From the NCBI RefSeq assembly GCF_004354045.1, contig NZ_SMRT01000001.1:186001-250000 (forward strand): 64,000 bases of DNA, read 5' to 3'. A program made the translations under genes and the position numbers. The notes under the pieces are model-generated. The model did not search any database, was not told where the DNA came from, and worked only from the letters and a program-made list of their open reading frames with translations. Below, one piece after another: positions 33,872 through 43,827 of this stretch. This DNA is from Paenibacillus piri (GTDB taxonomy: Bacteria > Bacillota > Bacilli > Paenibacillales > NBRC-103111). Each line of letters opens with the position of its first letter. The first letter of the stretch is position 1.

Positions 33872-36800
33872 GTGAATGGGAGAAGAAACCTACATAGGTG
33901 GTGGATAGGGTTATTGGTTTGGGCGCTGCTCGTCTCGTCATTGTCTTACCCGGGGACAGCGAATGCAGATGGGAAGCAATCGGATATTATCGGCCATTGG
34001 GCTGAAAGGTCTTTGTCGGTATGGGTGGAACAAGGTCGGATCAGCGGGTATCCTGACGGTACGATGCGCCCTGACGCGGCGATTACGCGTGCCGAATGGA
34101 TGAAGCTGGTGAACCGTCTGTTCAGTTATGAAGGGCGATCCGATACTGCTTTCGCCGATGTGCGCGACAGCGATTGGTATGCGGCGGACGTCTCGACCGC
34201 CGTTCGGGCCGGGTATATGAGCGGATACGGGGACGGCACGATGCGGCCCGAGAACCGGCTTACCCGGGAAGAAGCGGCCGTTATCCTGTCCAGGGTCGGC
34301 AAGCTGACCGACGACGCCGCGGCGGTCGGCCGGTTCGCAGATCCGATCGCCGAGTGGAGCCGGGGCGGCGTCGGAGCGGCCGCGGCCGCCGGATGGTTGG
34401 ACGGGTACCCGGACGGTACGTTCGGCCCGTCCAAGCCGATAACCCGGGCGGAGGCGGTGGTTATGCTGGATCGTTTATCCGCTTCCGTGAAGCGCGAGAC
34501 GACGCGGGTCTTTGATCGCGCCGGAGACTATGGGCCGGCCACCGGCATGGAGACGATCGGCGGCGATGTGATCATATCCGGATCGGGGGTTACGCTGCGC
34601 AATACGGTCGTTGAAGGCCGCTTGACGATTGCCGAATCGGTCGGGGCCGGAGAAGTCCACCTGCAGGGTGTTACCGTCAAGGGCGAATTGTCGATCCTCG
34701 GCGGCGGGGAAAACAGCGTCTACTTGACGGACAGTCAAGCCGCTGCGGTCACGGTAAACAAATCCGACGGCAAAGTCCGTGTAGTCGCCGCAGGAAGCAG
34801 CAGCATCGCTCGAACGACGCTGGACTCCGGCGCAATTTTGGAGGAAGCGGACCTGGCAGGTTCGGGATTTGAAGCTGTTTACCTTGCCGATACAATTCCG
34901 GGCGGAGCTATCGTACAGATGAGCGGGAGCTTTTCGCACGTCCAGGCCGAAGCGGGAGACATCCGTCTGGAGCTGTTGGAAGGGCGTATCGACACGCTGG
35001 AGATCGGTGAGTCCGTCAAAGGCTTGATCGTGTATTTGGCGGCCAGCACCGTCGTCGTGAAAGCCGTCATTCATGGAGATGTGACTTTTACGGGGCCTGG
35101 TACGGTTCAGATGAGGGAAGGATTGACGGCAGGAAGTTCCTCGAGGTCGTCCGGCGGCGATTCGGGCTCCGATTCGGACTCGGACTCTGACCCCGGTCCC
35201 GGACCGGAAGTGCCGAAGCCGGCAACGGTGCAGGCGATCGCCAAAGGCGAATTGGGCCTTTTGCTGTTGCAAGTGGACCACGCTTCGGCAAGCAAGCTGC
35301 AGAATGGCATCAGTGTTTCCGGCGTCAGCAGCGTGACCGTGAGCGTGTATGAACCGAACGGGGCGGACTGGTACCGGGTAGAGTTGGCTGATGCGTCGTA
35401 CGACACGGCATATACGCTGCAATTTGCCGAAGGCATTGCGTTGACGGAAGACTTGTCGCCGACCGTAAGCTGGCCGAAGCCGGATGAGCCGGGACCGGAA
35501 GTACCGGAACCAGCAGCGGTGAAGGCGATCGCCAAGGGCGAACTTGGCCGGGTGCTGCTGCAAGTGAACAACGCTTCGGCAAGCAAGCTGCAGGAGGGCA
35601 TCCGCGTCTCCGGGATCAGCAGCGTGACCGTAAGCGTGTATGAGCTGAACGGTGCGGACTGGTACCGTGTGGAGCTGGCTAATGCCGTGTACGACACGGC
35701 GTATACGCTGCACTTTGCCGAAGGCATTGTGCTTGCGGAAGGATTGACGCTGACCGTAAGCTGGCCGAAGCCGGATGAGCCGGGACCGGAAGTGCCGGAA
35801 CCAGCAGCAGTGAAGGCGATAGTCAAGGGCGAATTAGGCCGAGTGCTGCTGCAAGTGGATCACGCATCGGCAAGCAAGCTGCAGGAGGGCGTCAGTGTCT
35901 CCGGGATCAGCAGCGTGACTGTGAGCGTGTATGAACCGAACGGGGCGGACTGGTACCGGGCAGAATTGGCTAATGCCGCATACAATACGGCGTACACGCT
36001 GCAATTTGCCGAAGGCATCGCATTGGTGGAAGGCTTGTCACCGACTGTTAGCTGGCCAAAAACCGTGACCGGACTCGTCTACTCCCCGGTCTCCATTCAG
36101 CTTGCCAGTCTCGGCGCGACAGCCGAAATCCAATTGAAAGCCCGATGGAGTGATGGAACAGATCAGGATGCCGCTTCAGAAGCCGTCTGGTCGTCAGGCG
36201 ATGAGCAGATTGCGACCGTGACGGGTGGTATCGTTAGAGCGGTGGGTACAGGTTCGACACGGATCGCAGCGTCTTATGGCGGACATTCCGTTAACATTCC
36301 GGTATCCGTAGTGGTCGGCACGTACCGGGCTGCAGTTTCTGCCGACACGATTGTGCCGGTTGCGGGGGCGGCGAATACGATCCGTTTCGTCGTTAAAAAA
36401 TCGGATGGCGAGACGGATATCGACTTTAACGGCTTAAGGACGATCGCCGTATCCGGTCTTGAACCGGCTCCAAACGGCAGCTTCGGCAATTGGGGCGGGA
36501 TAACGGCCACAGCTGCCACCGTACAGGCGGGGATCGAATTTACAAACGGGGTGGCGGAAGCCCCGCTGGTATTGAACGGCGCTGCGATGCAAACGTTGAC
36601 GTTCTCGGTCAACGGTATCGTTCAAACGGCAGCGCAGCTCACATTCACGGTGACGGCAGCCAATCCGTCGCTGTTGAAGATCCAGACACAGCCGTCCGGC
36701 GCGGTCGATGGCAAGACGCTCACGGATCAGCCGGTCGTCCGGATTGTCGACGCGTATGCCAATCCGACGAACGCGAGCCAAGCAGTGACGGCTGTGGTAG

Positions 36801-37927
36801 CGGGCGGAGCCTCGACATTGACCGGGACGGCTACGATCAACGCAACGAACGGCGTGGCGACATTCACGAATCTCGGCCTGAACGGCGTGTCTCTTGACGT
36901 GACGCTCTCCTTTACAGGGGCCGGTCTGACCGCAGTAACGAGTGACCCGTTCCAGGTGAAGGCCCCGTTCTCAGGAGGAGAAGGTACAGAGTCGCTGCCA
37001 TATATCATTACGCTGCCGGAACAGCTGAATGCCGTACGCAACTATTTGTCGGGGCACTTCATTCTCGGGGCGGACATCAGCTTGAACGGTTACGCCGCAG
37101 GCAGCGGGTGGGAGCCGATAGGTACGGCCGCACAACCATTTAAAGGAACGTTTGACGGAAACGGCCACAAAATTACCGAACTGACGATCCATCGTGCCAC
37201 AAGTTCGGATATCGGCTTGTTCGGAAGCATTACGGGCAACGCCTGGATCGGCAACATCGGGCTTGAGAATGTAGACGTGGAAGGTGATTTCAATGTTGGT
37301 GCATTGATCGGGGCCGCCCAAGGCGGTACTGTTGAGGACGCCTATGCGAAGGGCAATGCGAAAAGCACAAACAGCTTTTATACGGGAGGACTCATGGGCA
37401 GGACGTTTGGCGGGACTATCGTAAGTCGTTCCTTTACCGATATGAAAGTTGAAGGATCCAGATCTGTCGGCGGGCTTGTCGGATCCAATGAAGGTATAAT
37501 TACCCAGTCGTACGCTACCGGTACGGTTATATCGAACGGCATCAGTCTGGGCGGGCTTGTCGGAGAAAATTATGGTACGATTTCGCAATCTTACTCGCGG
37601 GCAGGCGTGACGGGCGGATCGACTGAAGTAGGTGGCCTTGCAGGGAGAAACAACGGTACCGTACGCGAATCTTATGCTGCAGGAGCCATTGCTAGCAGTG
37701 GCCTTATCCGAGGCGGCTTGATTGGATACATGGACGGTTCCGCTTCCGTAACATTTTCCTACTACGATCAAAATGTGACCGGTCAAAACGACACGGACAA
37801 AGGAACTGCGCTGTCAACAAGCCAGATGATGCAACAAGCCTCATTCGTCGGATGGGTGTTCGAGGGCGGCTCGCCTGTCTGGGGGATAAACGGAAGCTAT
37901 CCTTATTTGCGCTGGCAGCAGCCTTAG
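33872..37927 (+). CDS. S-layer-homology surface protein with tandem repeats and GLUG motifs
   Basis: A secreted 1351-residue cell-surface protein. After a signal peptide (about 10-33) come three SLH domains at about 36-205 (each with GYPDGTMRPDAAITRAEW-like cores) that anchor to pyruvylated wall polysaccharide. A beta-rich region to about 420, a Ser/Asp/Pro linker, three 99-residue tandem repeats (about 441-730), a Big_2-type Ig domain (VWSSGDEQIATVTGGIVRAV), further Ig-like modules, and GLUG repeats at about 1143-1283 (VGGLVGSNEGIITQSYATG) follow. Adhesin- or filament-type surface proteins have this build. The start is GTG; AGGGGG lies somewhat far upstream. Confidence 0.9.
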   Translation: MNGRRNLHRWWIGLLVWALLVSSLSYPGTANADGKQSDIIGHWAERSLSVWVEQGRISGYPDGTMRPDAAITRAEWMKLVNRLFSYEGRSDTAFADVRDSDWYAADVSTAVRAGYMSGYGDGTMRPENRLTREEAAVILSRVGKLTDDAAAVGRFADPIAEWSRGGVGAAAAAGWLDGYPDGTFGPSKPITRAEAVVMLDRLSASVKRETTRVFDRAGDYGPATGMETIGGDVIISGSGVTLRNTVVEGRLTIAESVGAGEVHLQGVTVKGELSILGGGENSVYLTDSQAAAVTVNKSDGKVRVVAAGSSSIARTTLDSGAILEEADLAGSGFEAVYLADTIPGGAIVQMSGSFSHVQAEAGDIRLELLEGRIDTLEIGESVKGLIVYLAASTVVVKAVIHGDVTFTGPGTVQMREGLTAGSSSRSSGGDSGSDSDSDSDPGPGPEVPKPATVQAIAKGELGLLLLQVDHASASKLQNGISVSGVSSVTVSVYEPNGADWYRVELADASYDTAYTLQFAEGIALTEDLSPTVSWPKPDEPGPEVPEPAAVKAIAKGELGRVLLQVNNASASKLQEGIRVSGISSVTVSVYELNGADWYRVELANAVYDTAYTLHFAEGIVLAEGLTLTVSWPKPDEPGPEVPEPAAVKAIVKGELGRVLLQVDHASASKLQEGVSVSGISSVTVSVYEPNGADWYRAELANAAYNTAYTLQFAEGIALVEGLSPTVSWPKTVTGLVYSPVSIQLASLGATAEIQLKARWSDGTDQDAASEAVWSSGDEQIATVTGGIVRAVGTGSTRIAASYGGHSVNIPVSVVVGTYRAAVSADTIVPVAGAANTIRFVVKKSDGETDIDFNGLRTIAVSGLEPAPNGSFGNWGGITATAATVQAGIEFTNGVAEAPLVLNGAAMQTLTFSVNGIVQTAAQLTFTVTAANPSLLKIQTQPSGAVDGKTLTDQPVVRIVDAYANPTNASQAVTAVVAGGASTLTGTATINATNGVATFTNLGLNGVSLDVTLSFTGAGLTAVTSDPFQVKAPFSGGEGTESLPYIITLPEQLNAVRNYLSGHFILGADISLNGYAAGSGWEPIGTAAQPFKGTFDGNGHKITELTIHRATSSDIGLFGSITGNAWIGNIGLENVDVEGDFNVGALIGAAQGGTVEDAYAKGNAKSTNSFYTGGLMGRTFGGTIVSRSFTDMKVEGSRSVGGLVGSNEGIITQSYATGTVISNGISLGGLVGENYGTISQSYSRAGVTGGSTEVGGLAGRNNGTVRESYAAGAIASSGLIRGGLIGYMDGSASVTFSYYDQNVTGQNDTDKGTALSTSQMMQQASFVGWVFEGGSPVWGINGSYPYLRWQQP
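35191..36060 (+). repeat. Three in-frame tandem repeats of 297 bases
   Basis: Units begin near 35191, 35488 and 35785 at CCGGACCGGAAGT-like sequences and each encodes 99 residues with the constant cores VLLQVDHASASKLQ, SVTVSVYEPNGADWYR and YTLQFAEGIAL. The high identity, including silent sites, suggests recent duplication or gene conversion. Confidence 0.9.
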
Positions 37928-38038
37928 GCTGTATACGGGAACGGGCAAGCCCGGACGGCGGAGCCCGCTTGCCGCGCTCGGGTATTGAATCGCAAGTGCT
38001 CTAAACTGCTCTGAAATACATGCCGAACGCAAAATGAT

Positions 38039-38092
38039 GCGGCAGCCGGGGACTGTATGCTTTTAAGTCCTCAGCTGCCGCTATATTTTTTT
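38039..38092 (+). terminator. Rho-independent terminator
   Basis: GCGGCAGC...GCTGCCGC with an inner GGACT/AGTCC, followed by TATATTTTTTT, about 110 bases after the SLH gene. Confidence 0.8.
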
Positions 38093-38130
38093 GGTTAGCC
38101 TCGTACAGCGTTTTGCAGCTAACGGACCCA

Positions 38131-38362
38131 GGGAGACTGTCGATTAATAGGGATAAGGGCTTGGAGAATGGCTTCAGGGCGAGTCGTATTACGGGGGCTC
38201 CCCCAAAAGTAATCGGAATTAACTACAAAGCATCGCGTCACTTTTGGGGGACAGGTTATTGCATTGTTACCGAAAAGTATAATGAAATCAATGCAATAAA
38301 ACGTGTATGAGCTTCGAAGTCATCTCCAAAGCCCGTTCCCGTCCTTTAATCGACAGTCTTCC
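38131..38362. repeat. MITE-like long-palindrome element 1
   Basis: A 232-base element bounded by GGGAGACTGTCGATTAA and TTAATCGACAGTCTTCC, 16 of 17 positions complementary. Inside, AAGGGCTTGGAGAATGGCTTC (38155-38175) pairs with 38316-38334, and CCCCCAAAAGT pairs with ACTTTTGGGGG near 38207-38257, so the whole unit can fold into one long hairpin. The ends match those of the element at 52434. No transposase. Confidence 0.75.
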
Positions 38363-38839
38363 AGGAAAAGTTATTTCGCAGAACAAGGGGCCAACGGGCG
38401 GCTGGCAAGCCAAATAACGACGTTCAGGTCCGTTGGAATGCCAAAACGGCGAAATCGAGGCAAATAAAGGTATCTCATAGCGCCGCGGCGCAACGGCCGG
38501 GCGAACGCGCCTTGTAGAGGTGACGCTAAGCTCGTGAGCCGATATTCACGCTGGAGGACGCGAGCTAGCGCTGCATCTCAGACGTAGAGGTGACGCCAAA
38601 CTCATGAGCCGCCACCCCATTTTCAGCATCCATGGTGCCGAACGACGGCATGGATGGCTTTTGAATGACTTTGTTCCGTCAAACGCGGGAGGAAACGCCC
38701 AGCTTTGCCCGCGGCATTGGGCGCGGGCATTATTTTTTATGCAAAATAGTCTTTTTAATTGCGTGCGGTTCTAGTAAGATTAGCTTGAATCCTAATTCAT
38801 ACTATAGCCGTGTCGAACGGGCAGCCAGGGGGAACCGCC
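38363..38839 (+). other. Intergenic region before the ABC exporter
   Basis: No gene is seen. Two imperfect 28-base direct repeats beginning GTAGAGGTGACGC lie at 38514-38541 and 38584-38611. The stretch 38365-38500 reads like dispersed non-coding filler. Confidence 0.45.
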
Positions 38840-40582
38840 ATGCTGTTTATGAACAAGTATATTCGCAAGTATTGGAAGCTCTTTTGTCTTGCTTTTCTCT
38901 GTTTAACGGGCGAAGCTTTGTGCGATCTGCTGCAGCCGACGATCATGGCCAAAATCGTGGACGTGGGTGTCGCGAACAAACAGATGAATTACGTGTGGAG
39001 CATGGGCGGCCTGATGCTGTTCATTACGGCGATGGGGGCCATAGCTGCGGCGGCGCGCAATATCGTGGCCACGCAAGTATCGCAGCGGTTCGGGGCGGAG
39101 CTGAGAAGCGATTTGTTCAAAAAAATACAAACGCTTTCTTTCGAAAATATCGACCGGTTCGACCGTGCGTCGCTGGTGACACGGCTGACGAACGATGTGA
39201 CGCAGGTGCAAAATTTTGTAAACGGCCTGATGCGCGTTTTTGTCAAAGCGCCCTTGCTCTGTATCGGGAGCTTGATTATGGCGGCGCGCCTGGACACTCA
39301 CTTGTTTATGATTTTCCTTTTTGTCGTCCCGATTGTCGGCGGTCTGATCGCTTTGAATATGAAAATCGGCTTTCCGTTTTTTATGAAGGTGCAAAAGGCG
39401 CTTGACCGTGTGAACGGCGTCATGCGCGAGTATTTGTCCGGGGTTCGGGTGGTACGGGCATTTAACCGGTTCGATTATGAAATACATAAATTTAACGACG
39501 CCAACCAGGAATATCAGGCGAGATCGAGAATTGCGATGCGGGCGATGGCCATCTTCAGCCCCGGCATTACGCTGTCGGTCAACATGGGTATTGTCGCCGT
39601 CATCTGGCTGGGCGGCATTCGTGTCGATCACGGGCAAATTCAGGTAGGCACGACGATGGCATTCGTCAACTATATGACGCAGATTTTGTTCGCGCTGATG
39701 ACGATCTCGATGGTGTTCAATATGTTTGTACGGGCGAAGGCTTCCACAGGCCGTATTGGCGAAGTGTTCGCGCAGCAAAACAGCATGGTGTGGAGCGAGG
39801 CCGTAATGCCTGAACGGCCGGCGAGCTTGAGAGGGCGGATCGACTTGGAGCAGGTCAGCTTCTCGTATGCGGGCACGTCGGGAGACCCTGTGATCAAAAA
39901 TGTTACTTTAACATGCTTGCCTGGAGAAACGGTAGGCATTATCGGCTCGACCGGATCCGGCAAAAGCAGTCTGGTCAGCCTGATCCCGCGCTTTTACGAT
40001 GCAAGCTCGGGCACGGTCAAAGTGAACGGCGTCGATGTCCGTACGATGGACCCGAGCAAGCTGCGCGATAAGATTGCCGTCGTTCCGCAGAAAACGGTGC
40101 TGTTTACGGGATCGGTGCTGGACAACATCCGGATCGGCAAGGAGGATGCGACGCTCGAGGAAGTGGAGCAGGCGGCCCGAATGGCCGATGCTCATGACTT
40201 TGTCTCCTCGTTCCCGGAGGGATATAGCACAGTGCTCGGGCAGCAGGGGGTTAACTTCTCCGGAGGCCAGAAACAGCGGGTGTCGATAGCAAGAGCGCTG
40301 GTGCGAAAACCGGAAATATTGATATTGGACGATTGCACAAGCGCGGTCGATGTGACGACGGAGGCGAATATTAAGGCTGCTCTTAAAAAATATGCCAAGG
40401 GTCTCACCTGCCTCATTATCGCGCAGCGGATTACATCGGTCATGGATGCGGACAAAATTGTGGTGCTGGATCACGGGCAAATCGTCGGGTTGGGCACCCA
40501 TGACGAGCTGATGCGGGATTGTGCGGTGTATCAGGAAATATTTCAGTCGCAGGTCGGGAAGGAGATGCAGAAACATGTCTGA
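38840..40582 (+). CDS. ABC exporter half-transporter, first subunit (YfiB-like)
   Basis: A 580-residue fused membrane and ATPase subunit of a heterodimeric type IV exporter. Six helices in the first 320 residues; ATPase with Walker A GSTGSGKSS, signature FSGGQKQR, Walker B ILILDDCTSA. The residue after Walker B is Asp rather than the catalytic Glu, as in the degenerate partner of heterodimeric exporters such as YfiB, BmrC or TM287. The ATG at 38840 follows AGGGGGA; the frame-extended GTG at 38810 is less likely. Its stop overlaps the start of the partner gene. Substrate unknown, perhaps a drug or lipid. Confidence 0.9.
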   Translation: MLFMNKYIRKYWKLFCLAFLCLTGEALCDLLQPTIMAKIVDVGVANKQMNYVWSMGGLMLFITAMGAIAAAARNIVATQVSQRFGAELRSDLFKKIQTLSFENIDRFDRASLVTRLTNDVTQVQNFVNGLMRVFVKAPLLCIGSLIMAARLDTHLFMIFLFVVPIVGGLIALNMKIGFPFFMKVQKALDRVNGVMREYLSGVRVVRAFNRFDYEIHKFNDANQEYQARSRIAMRAMAIFSPGITLSVNMGIVAVIWLGGIRVDHGQIQVGTTMAFVNYMTQILFALMTISMVFNMFVRAKASTGRIGEVFAQQNSMVWSEAVMPERPASLRGRIDLEQVSFSYAGTSGDPVIKNVTLTCLPGETVGIIGSTGSGKSSLVSLIPRFYDASSGTVKVNGVDVRTMDPSKLRDKIAVVPQKTVLFTGSVLDNIRIGKEDATLEEVEQAARMADAHDFVSSFPEGYSTVLGQQGVNFSGGQKQRVSIARALVRKPEILILDDCTSAVDVTTEANIKAALKKYAKGLTCLIIAQRITSVMDADKIVVLDHGQIVGLGTHDELMRDCAVYQEIFQSQVGKEMQKHV

Positions 40583-42452
40583 GCCGCACGAACAGTCGAA
40601 GGCGCGCAGCAGCCAGCCGGACATTCCGATGCTTGCCGGACCGGGAAGAGCGGGTGGAGGGTTCGGCAGCCGGGGCCGGGGACCGGTCGCCAAACCGAAA
40701 AACTTCAAGGGAACGCTGAAGCGGTTATGGTTTTATATGGGCAAGGAACGGAAATGGCTGTCCGTCGTTTTTTTATTTATTTTGATCGACTCGGCCCTTA
40801 CGCTGTCGGCTCCATATTTGATCGGAGTTTCCATCGATGCGATGGCGGATGGAAGCGGGGTTAATTTCAAGCTGCTGGAAATCATGATCATCGCTTTGGC
40901 GGCGGCTTATATTGCGGATGGGATGCTCACCTTCCTGCAGGGCTGGCTGATGGCCGGCGTGTCGCAGCGGATCGTGATGCATTTGCGGCGGGCGCTGTTC
41001 GAAAAGCTGCAAAAGCTGCCGCTCGCTTATTTCGATTCCCGCCGTCACGGCGAAATTATGAGCCGCTTGTCCAATGATATCGATAACGTGAGTAATACGT
41101 TGTCCCAATCGATCGCCCAGCTGATGTCCGGTTCGATCGCGATTGTCGGTTCGCTCGTCATGATGATTTGGCTCAGCCCGCTGCTGACGCTGGCCAGCTT
41201 GATTACGGTGCCGCTGGTCTATTTGCTGGCCCGGACGATTACGAAAAGAACGAGCGTGCTGTTCAAGGAGCAGCAGGTGCAGCTCGGCAAGCTGAACGGT
41301 CATGTCGAGGAGACGATTTCGGGCATTCAGGTCGTCAAAGCGTTTAACCACGAAGACAAGGCGATCCGGGAGTTCGACGACGTTAACGGCAAGCTGTGCG
41401 AGGTCGGATTGAAAGCGCAAATCTGGTCCGGCTTTTTGATGCCGCTGCTGGCGGTCATTAACAATATCGGCTTTACGGCCGTTGCCGTCGTCGGCGGCGT
41501 GCTCGCAGTAAAGGGCCTCATTACCGTCGGGATCATAGCCAGCTTTTTGAGCTATTCCAGGCAGTTCGTCAGACCCCTGAATGAGATTGCCAATATTTAC
41601 AATATTTTACAATCTGGTATCGCGGGCGCAGAGCGGGTATTCGAGGTGCTGGATGAGCAGGAGGAGCCCGAGGATGCGCCGGACGCTATTGTATTGGATA
41701 ACCCGAGGGGCCATGTCGTCTTCGATAATGTCAGCTTCGGCTACAGACCGGACGTTCCGATATTGAAGAATGTCAGCTTCCAATCGGACGAAGGCAGCAG
41801 TACGGCGCTCGTCGGGCCGACCGGCGCAGGCAAAACGACGATCGTCAATTTGCTAACTCGCTTCTACGACGTGACGAGCGGAAACATACGGATCGACGGT
41901 ATCGATATTAAGTCGTATACGAGGGACAGCCTGCGCAAAGCGTTCGGCATCGTGCTGCAGGACACGTATTTATTTTCCGGGACAATTAAGGAAAATATCC
42001 GCTACGGCAAAGCCGATGCGACCGACGGGGAGATCGAAGCGGCCGCGGCGATGGCCAATGCGGATGCATTCATAAAAAGGCTGCCGAACGGGTATGATAC
42101 GATGCTGTCGGAAAACGGCGGCAATTTGAGCCAAGGTCAGAGGCAGCTGCTCGCTATCGCGCGGGTCATCCTCGCCAAGCCGTCCATCCTGATTCTCGAT
42201 GAAGCGACGAGCAGCATCGATACGCGGACGGAGCTGCATATCCAGGATGCGCTGCTTAACATTATGCAGGGGCGTACCAGCTTCATCATCGCGCACAGGC
42301 TCAACACGATCCGCGACGCCGATACGATCATGGTAATCGACCATGGCGAAATTGTGGAAAAGGGCGGCCACGACCCGCTGATTCGAGAGCAGGGGACGTA
42401 TTACCGGATGTTTTTCAACCAGTTCAAAAACATCGAAGGGGCGCTGGAGTAA
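40575..42452 (+). CDS. ABC exporter half-transporter, second subunit (YfiC-like)
   Basis: A 625-residue partner subunit. A polar Gly/Arg-rich N-terminus (about 40 residues) precedes six helices and an ATPase with Walker A GPTGAGKTT, signature LSQGQRQL and Walker B ILILDEATSS, which keeps the catalytic Glu missing from the first subunit. The ATG overlaps the last eight bases of the first subunit and has AAGGAG before it, so the two are translated together and make one heterodimer. Confidence 0.92.
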   Translation: MSEPHEQSKARSSQPDIPMLAGPGRAGGGFGSRGRGPVAKPKNFKGTLKRLWFYMGKERKWLSVVFLFILIDSALTLSAPYLIGVSIDAMADGSGVNFKLLEIMIIALAAAYIADGMLTFLQGWLMAGVSQRIVMHLRRALFEKLQKLPLAYFDSRRHGEIMSRLSNDIDNVSNTLSQSIAQLMSGSIAIVGSLVMMIWLSPLLTLASLITVPLVYLLARTITKRTSVLFKEQQVQLGKLNGHVEETISGIQVVKAFNHEDKAIREFDDVNGKLCEVGLKAQIWSGFLMPLLAVINNIGFTAVAVVGGVLAVKGLITVGIIASFLSYSRQFVRPLNEIANIYNILQSGIAGAERVFEVLDEQEEPEDAPDAIVLDNPRGHVVFDNVSFGYRPDVPILKNVSFQSDEGSSTALVGPTGAGKTTIVNLLTRFYDVTSGNIRIDGIDIKSYTRDSLRKAFGIVLQDTYLFSGTIKENIRYGKADATDGEIEAAAAMANADAFIKRLPNGYDTMLSENGGNLSQGQRQLLAIARVILAKPSILILDEATSSIDTRTELHIQDALLNIMQGRTSFIIAHRLNTIRDADTIMVIDHGEIVEKGGHDPLIREQGTYYRMFFNQFKNIEGALE

Positions 42453-42534
42453 CCCCGGCGGCTCCCGCTATCCGCGGATACCGCCGGATCGGGCTCTTCG
42501 AAATTTACAAAAATGGTAAAGGAGCTCCAACAAC

Positions 42535-42987
42535 ATGCCGCAAATCGACATTCCATCCATTGTACTGCTGGTGTTTGCCGGACTTGGCATACTCAGCAGC
42601 AACAGCTCCATTACGATCGCCGCGGTGACGCTGCTTTTCATAAGGGTGATCAATCTGCATCAATTGTTTCCGTGGCTTGAAAAATACGGTCTTTCCATCG
42701 GCATTATCATCCTGACGATCGGCATCCTGTCGCCGCTCGCCAGCGGAAGCATCTCGTTCCAGTCGCTGTTTCAAACGTTTCTGCACTGGAAATCGCTGGC
42801 GGCTATCGCTGTCGGAATCGGCGTGGCTTACCTGGGCGGCCGGGGGCTGGTCGTCATGACGAATCAACCGACGCTCGTGACCGGACTTATGATCGGAACG
42901 ATACTGGGCGTCGCCTTTTTCCGCGGGGTTCCCGTCGGTCCGATTATTGCCGCCGGGATTTTGTCGTTGTTTATCGGAAAGTCGTAA
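42535..42987 (+). CDS. DUF441 family membrane protein
   Basis: A 150-residue integral membrane protein with four to five helices, matching the DUF441/YeaL family ([20 protein letters not shown] near the start; [20 protein letters not shown] at the end). Function unknown. AAAGGAG precedes the ATG; 82 bases after the exporter, possibly on the same transcript. Confidence 0.85.
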   Translation: MPQIDIPSIVLLVFAGLGILSSNSSITIAAVTLLFIRVINLHQLFPWLEKYGLSIGIIILTIGILSPLASGSISFQSLFQTFLHWKSLAAIAVGIGVAYLGGRGLVVMTNQPTLVTGLMIGTILGVAFFRGVPVGPIIAAGILSLFIGKS

Positions 42988-43078
42988 GCTGAGCAAGACG
43001 AAGCGGAGCGACTGTTCATAGAAGCCGTCGATCAATTGTCGAAAACTGGGGGAACTACAATTATATGGAGGGATTGCT

Positions 43079-43558
43079 ATGATTATCGCTCTTGGAACGG
43101 ATCATTCCGGATTTGCCTTAAAGTCGGAATTAACGGAGTACATGGAGTCCATCGGCATTCGAATTATCGACCACGGCGCATATACGCCGGAGAGGATCGA
43201 CTTCCCCGATATCGCCAGACTCGTCTGCGAATCGGTGCGAAAAGGAGAGGCGGACCGGGGCATGATGCTCTGCGGCTCCGGGCTCGGGGCATGTATTGCA
43301 GCCAATAAAATACCCGGCATCCGCGCTGCCGTATGTCACGATGTTTATTCGGCGCATCAAGGCGTAGAGCACGACGATGTGAATGTATTATGTCTCGGGG
43401 GAAAAATTATCGGGCCTTGGCACGCCAAAGATATTATAAGCGCTTTTGTCAATGCGAAATTCAGCACGGACACGTATTTCAGACAAAGGCTGCAGAAGCT
43501 GGATCAATTGGAGCTGGATTATGCCAGGGAATGGGTCAGGCGAAATGACGTCCCATGA
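43079..43558 (+). CDS. rpiB: RpiB/LacAB-family sugar-phosphate isomerase
   Basis: A 159-residue isomerase of the RpiB/LacA/LacB family, which interconverts ribose 5-phosphate with ribulose 5-phosphate or acts on related sugar phosphates. The catalytic Cys lies in GMMLCGSGLGACIAANK; the N-terminal GTDHSGFALK holds the phosphate-binding Asp-His. The family member cannot be fixed from sequence alone, as allose- or galactose-6-phosphate isomerases look alike. ATGGAGGG precedes the start. A fragment of an SDR gene overlaps its 3' end. Confidence 0.85.
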   Translation: MIIALGTDHSGFALKSELTEYMESIGIRIIDHGAYTPERIDFPDIARLVCESVRKGEADRGMMLCGSGLGACIAANKIPGIRAAVCHDVYSAHQGVEHDDVNVLCLGGKIIGPWHAKDIISAFVNAKFSTDTYFRQRLQKLDQLELDYAREWVRRNDVP

Positions 43559-43703
43559 GTTGAATTTGAGCGGTAAAGTGTCGCTGGTTACGGGCGGAAG
43601 CGCCGGGATCGATCTGGCCATAGCCGAGCGTCTCTGCCGTGCGGGGAGTGCGGAGGTCATTACAGCGCGAAAGCCGGGGCAGCCCTTTAACTCTTGTTTT
43701 TAG
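43545..43703 (+). pseudogene. Truncated short-chain dehydrogenase remnant
   Basis: From the ATG at 43545, overlapping the end of rpiB, the frame reads LSGKVSLVTGGSAGIDLAIA, the cofactor-binding start of an SDR, and stops after 52 residues. The rest of the 250-residue family is missing and the loop has Asp where TGxxxGIG expects Gly. A terminator-like hairpin follows. Loss of the gene body by deletion is the simplest reading. Confidence 0.7.
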
Positions 43704-43724
43704 TTCCAAATTTGCTCTTTTACA

Positions 43725-43758
43725 GCCTGAACCTTGCGAAATAGGTCCAGGCTTTTTT
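43725..43758 (+). terminator. Rho-independent terminator
   Basis: GCCTGAACCT...AGGTCCAGGC followed by six T. It closes the rpiB unit after the SDR fragment. Confidence 0.8.
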
Positions 43759-43798
43759 CATCGCGATAGGATGTATCGGATTTTGAGACTAACGACTT

Positions 43799-43827
43799 TT
43801 GTAACAATTTCCAATAATGACTATAAT
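43799..43827 (+). promoter_or_regulatory. Strong sigma-A promoter for the PrsW-toxin gene
   Basis: TTGTAA and TATAAT are exactly 17 bases apart in AT-rich DNA. Transcription from here would give a leader of about 270 bases before the GTG at 44105; the leader contains a frame of about 95 codons from 43868 that lacks a ribosome site. Confidence 0.7.

Noticed and set aside
38113..38310. 65-codon frame between the SLH and ABC genes
   Set aside because: It lies inside the long-hairpin element and has no ribosome site.
38514..38611. Two 28-base direct repeats 42 bases apart, considered as a minimal CRISPR array
   Set aside because: Only two units with three mismatches, no further repeat, no cas genes; more likely a local duplication.
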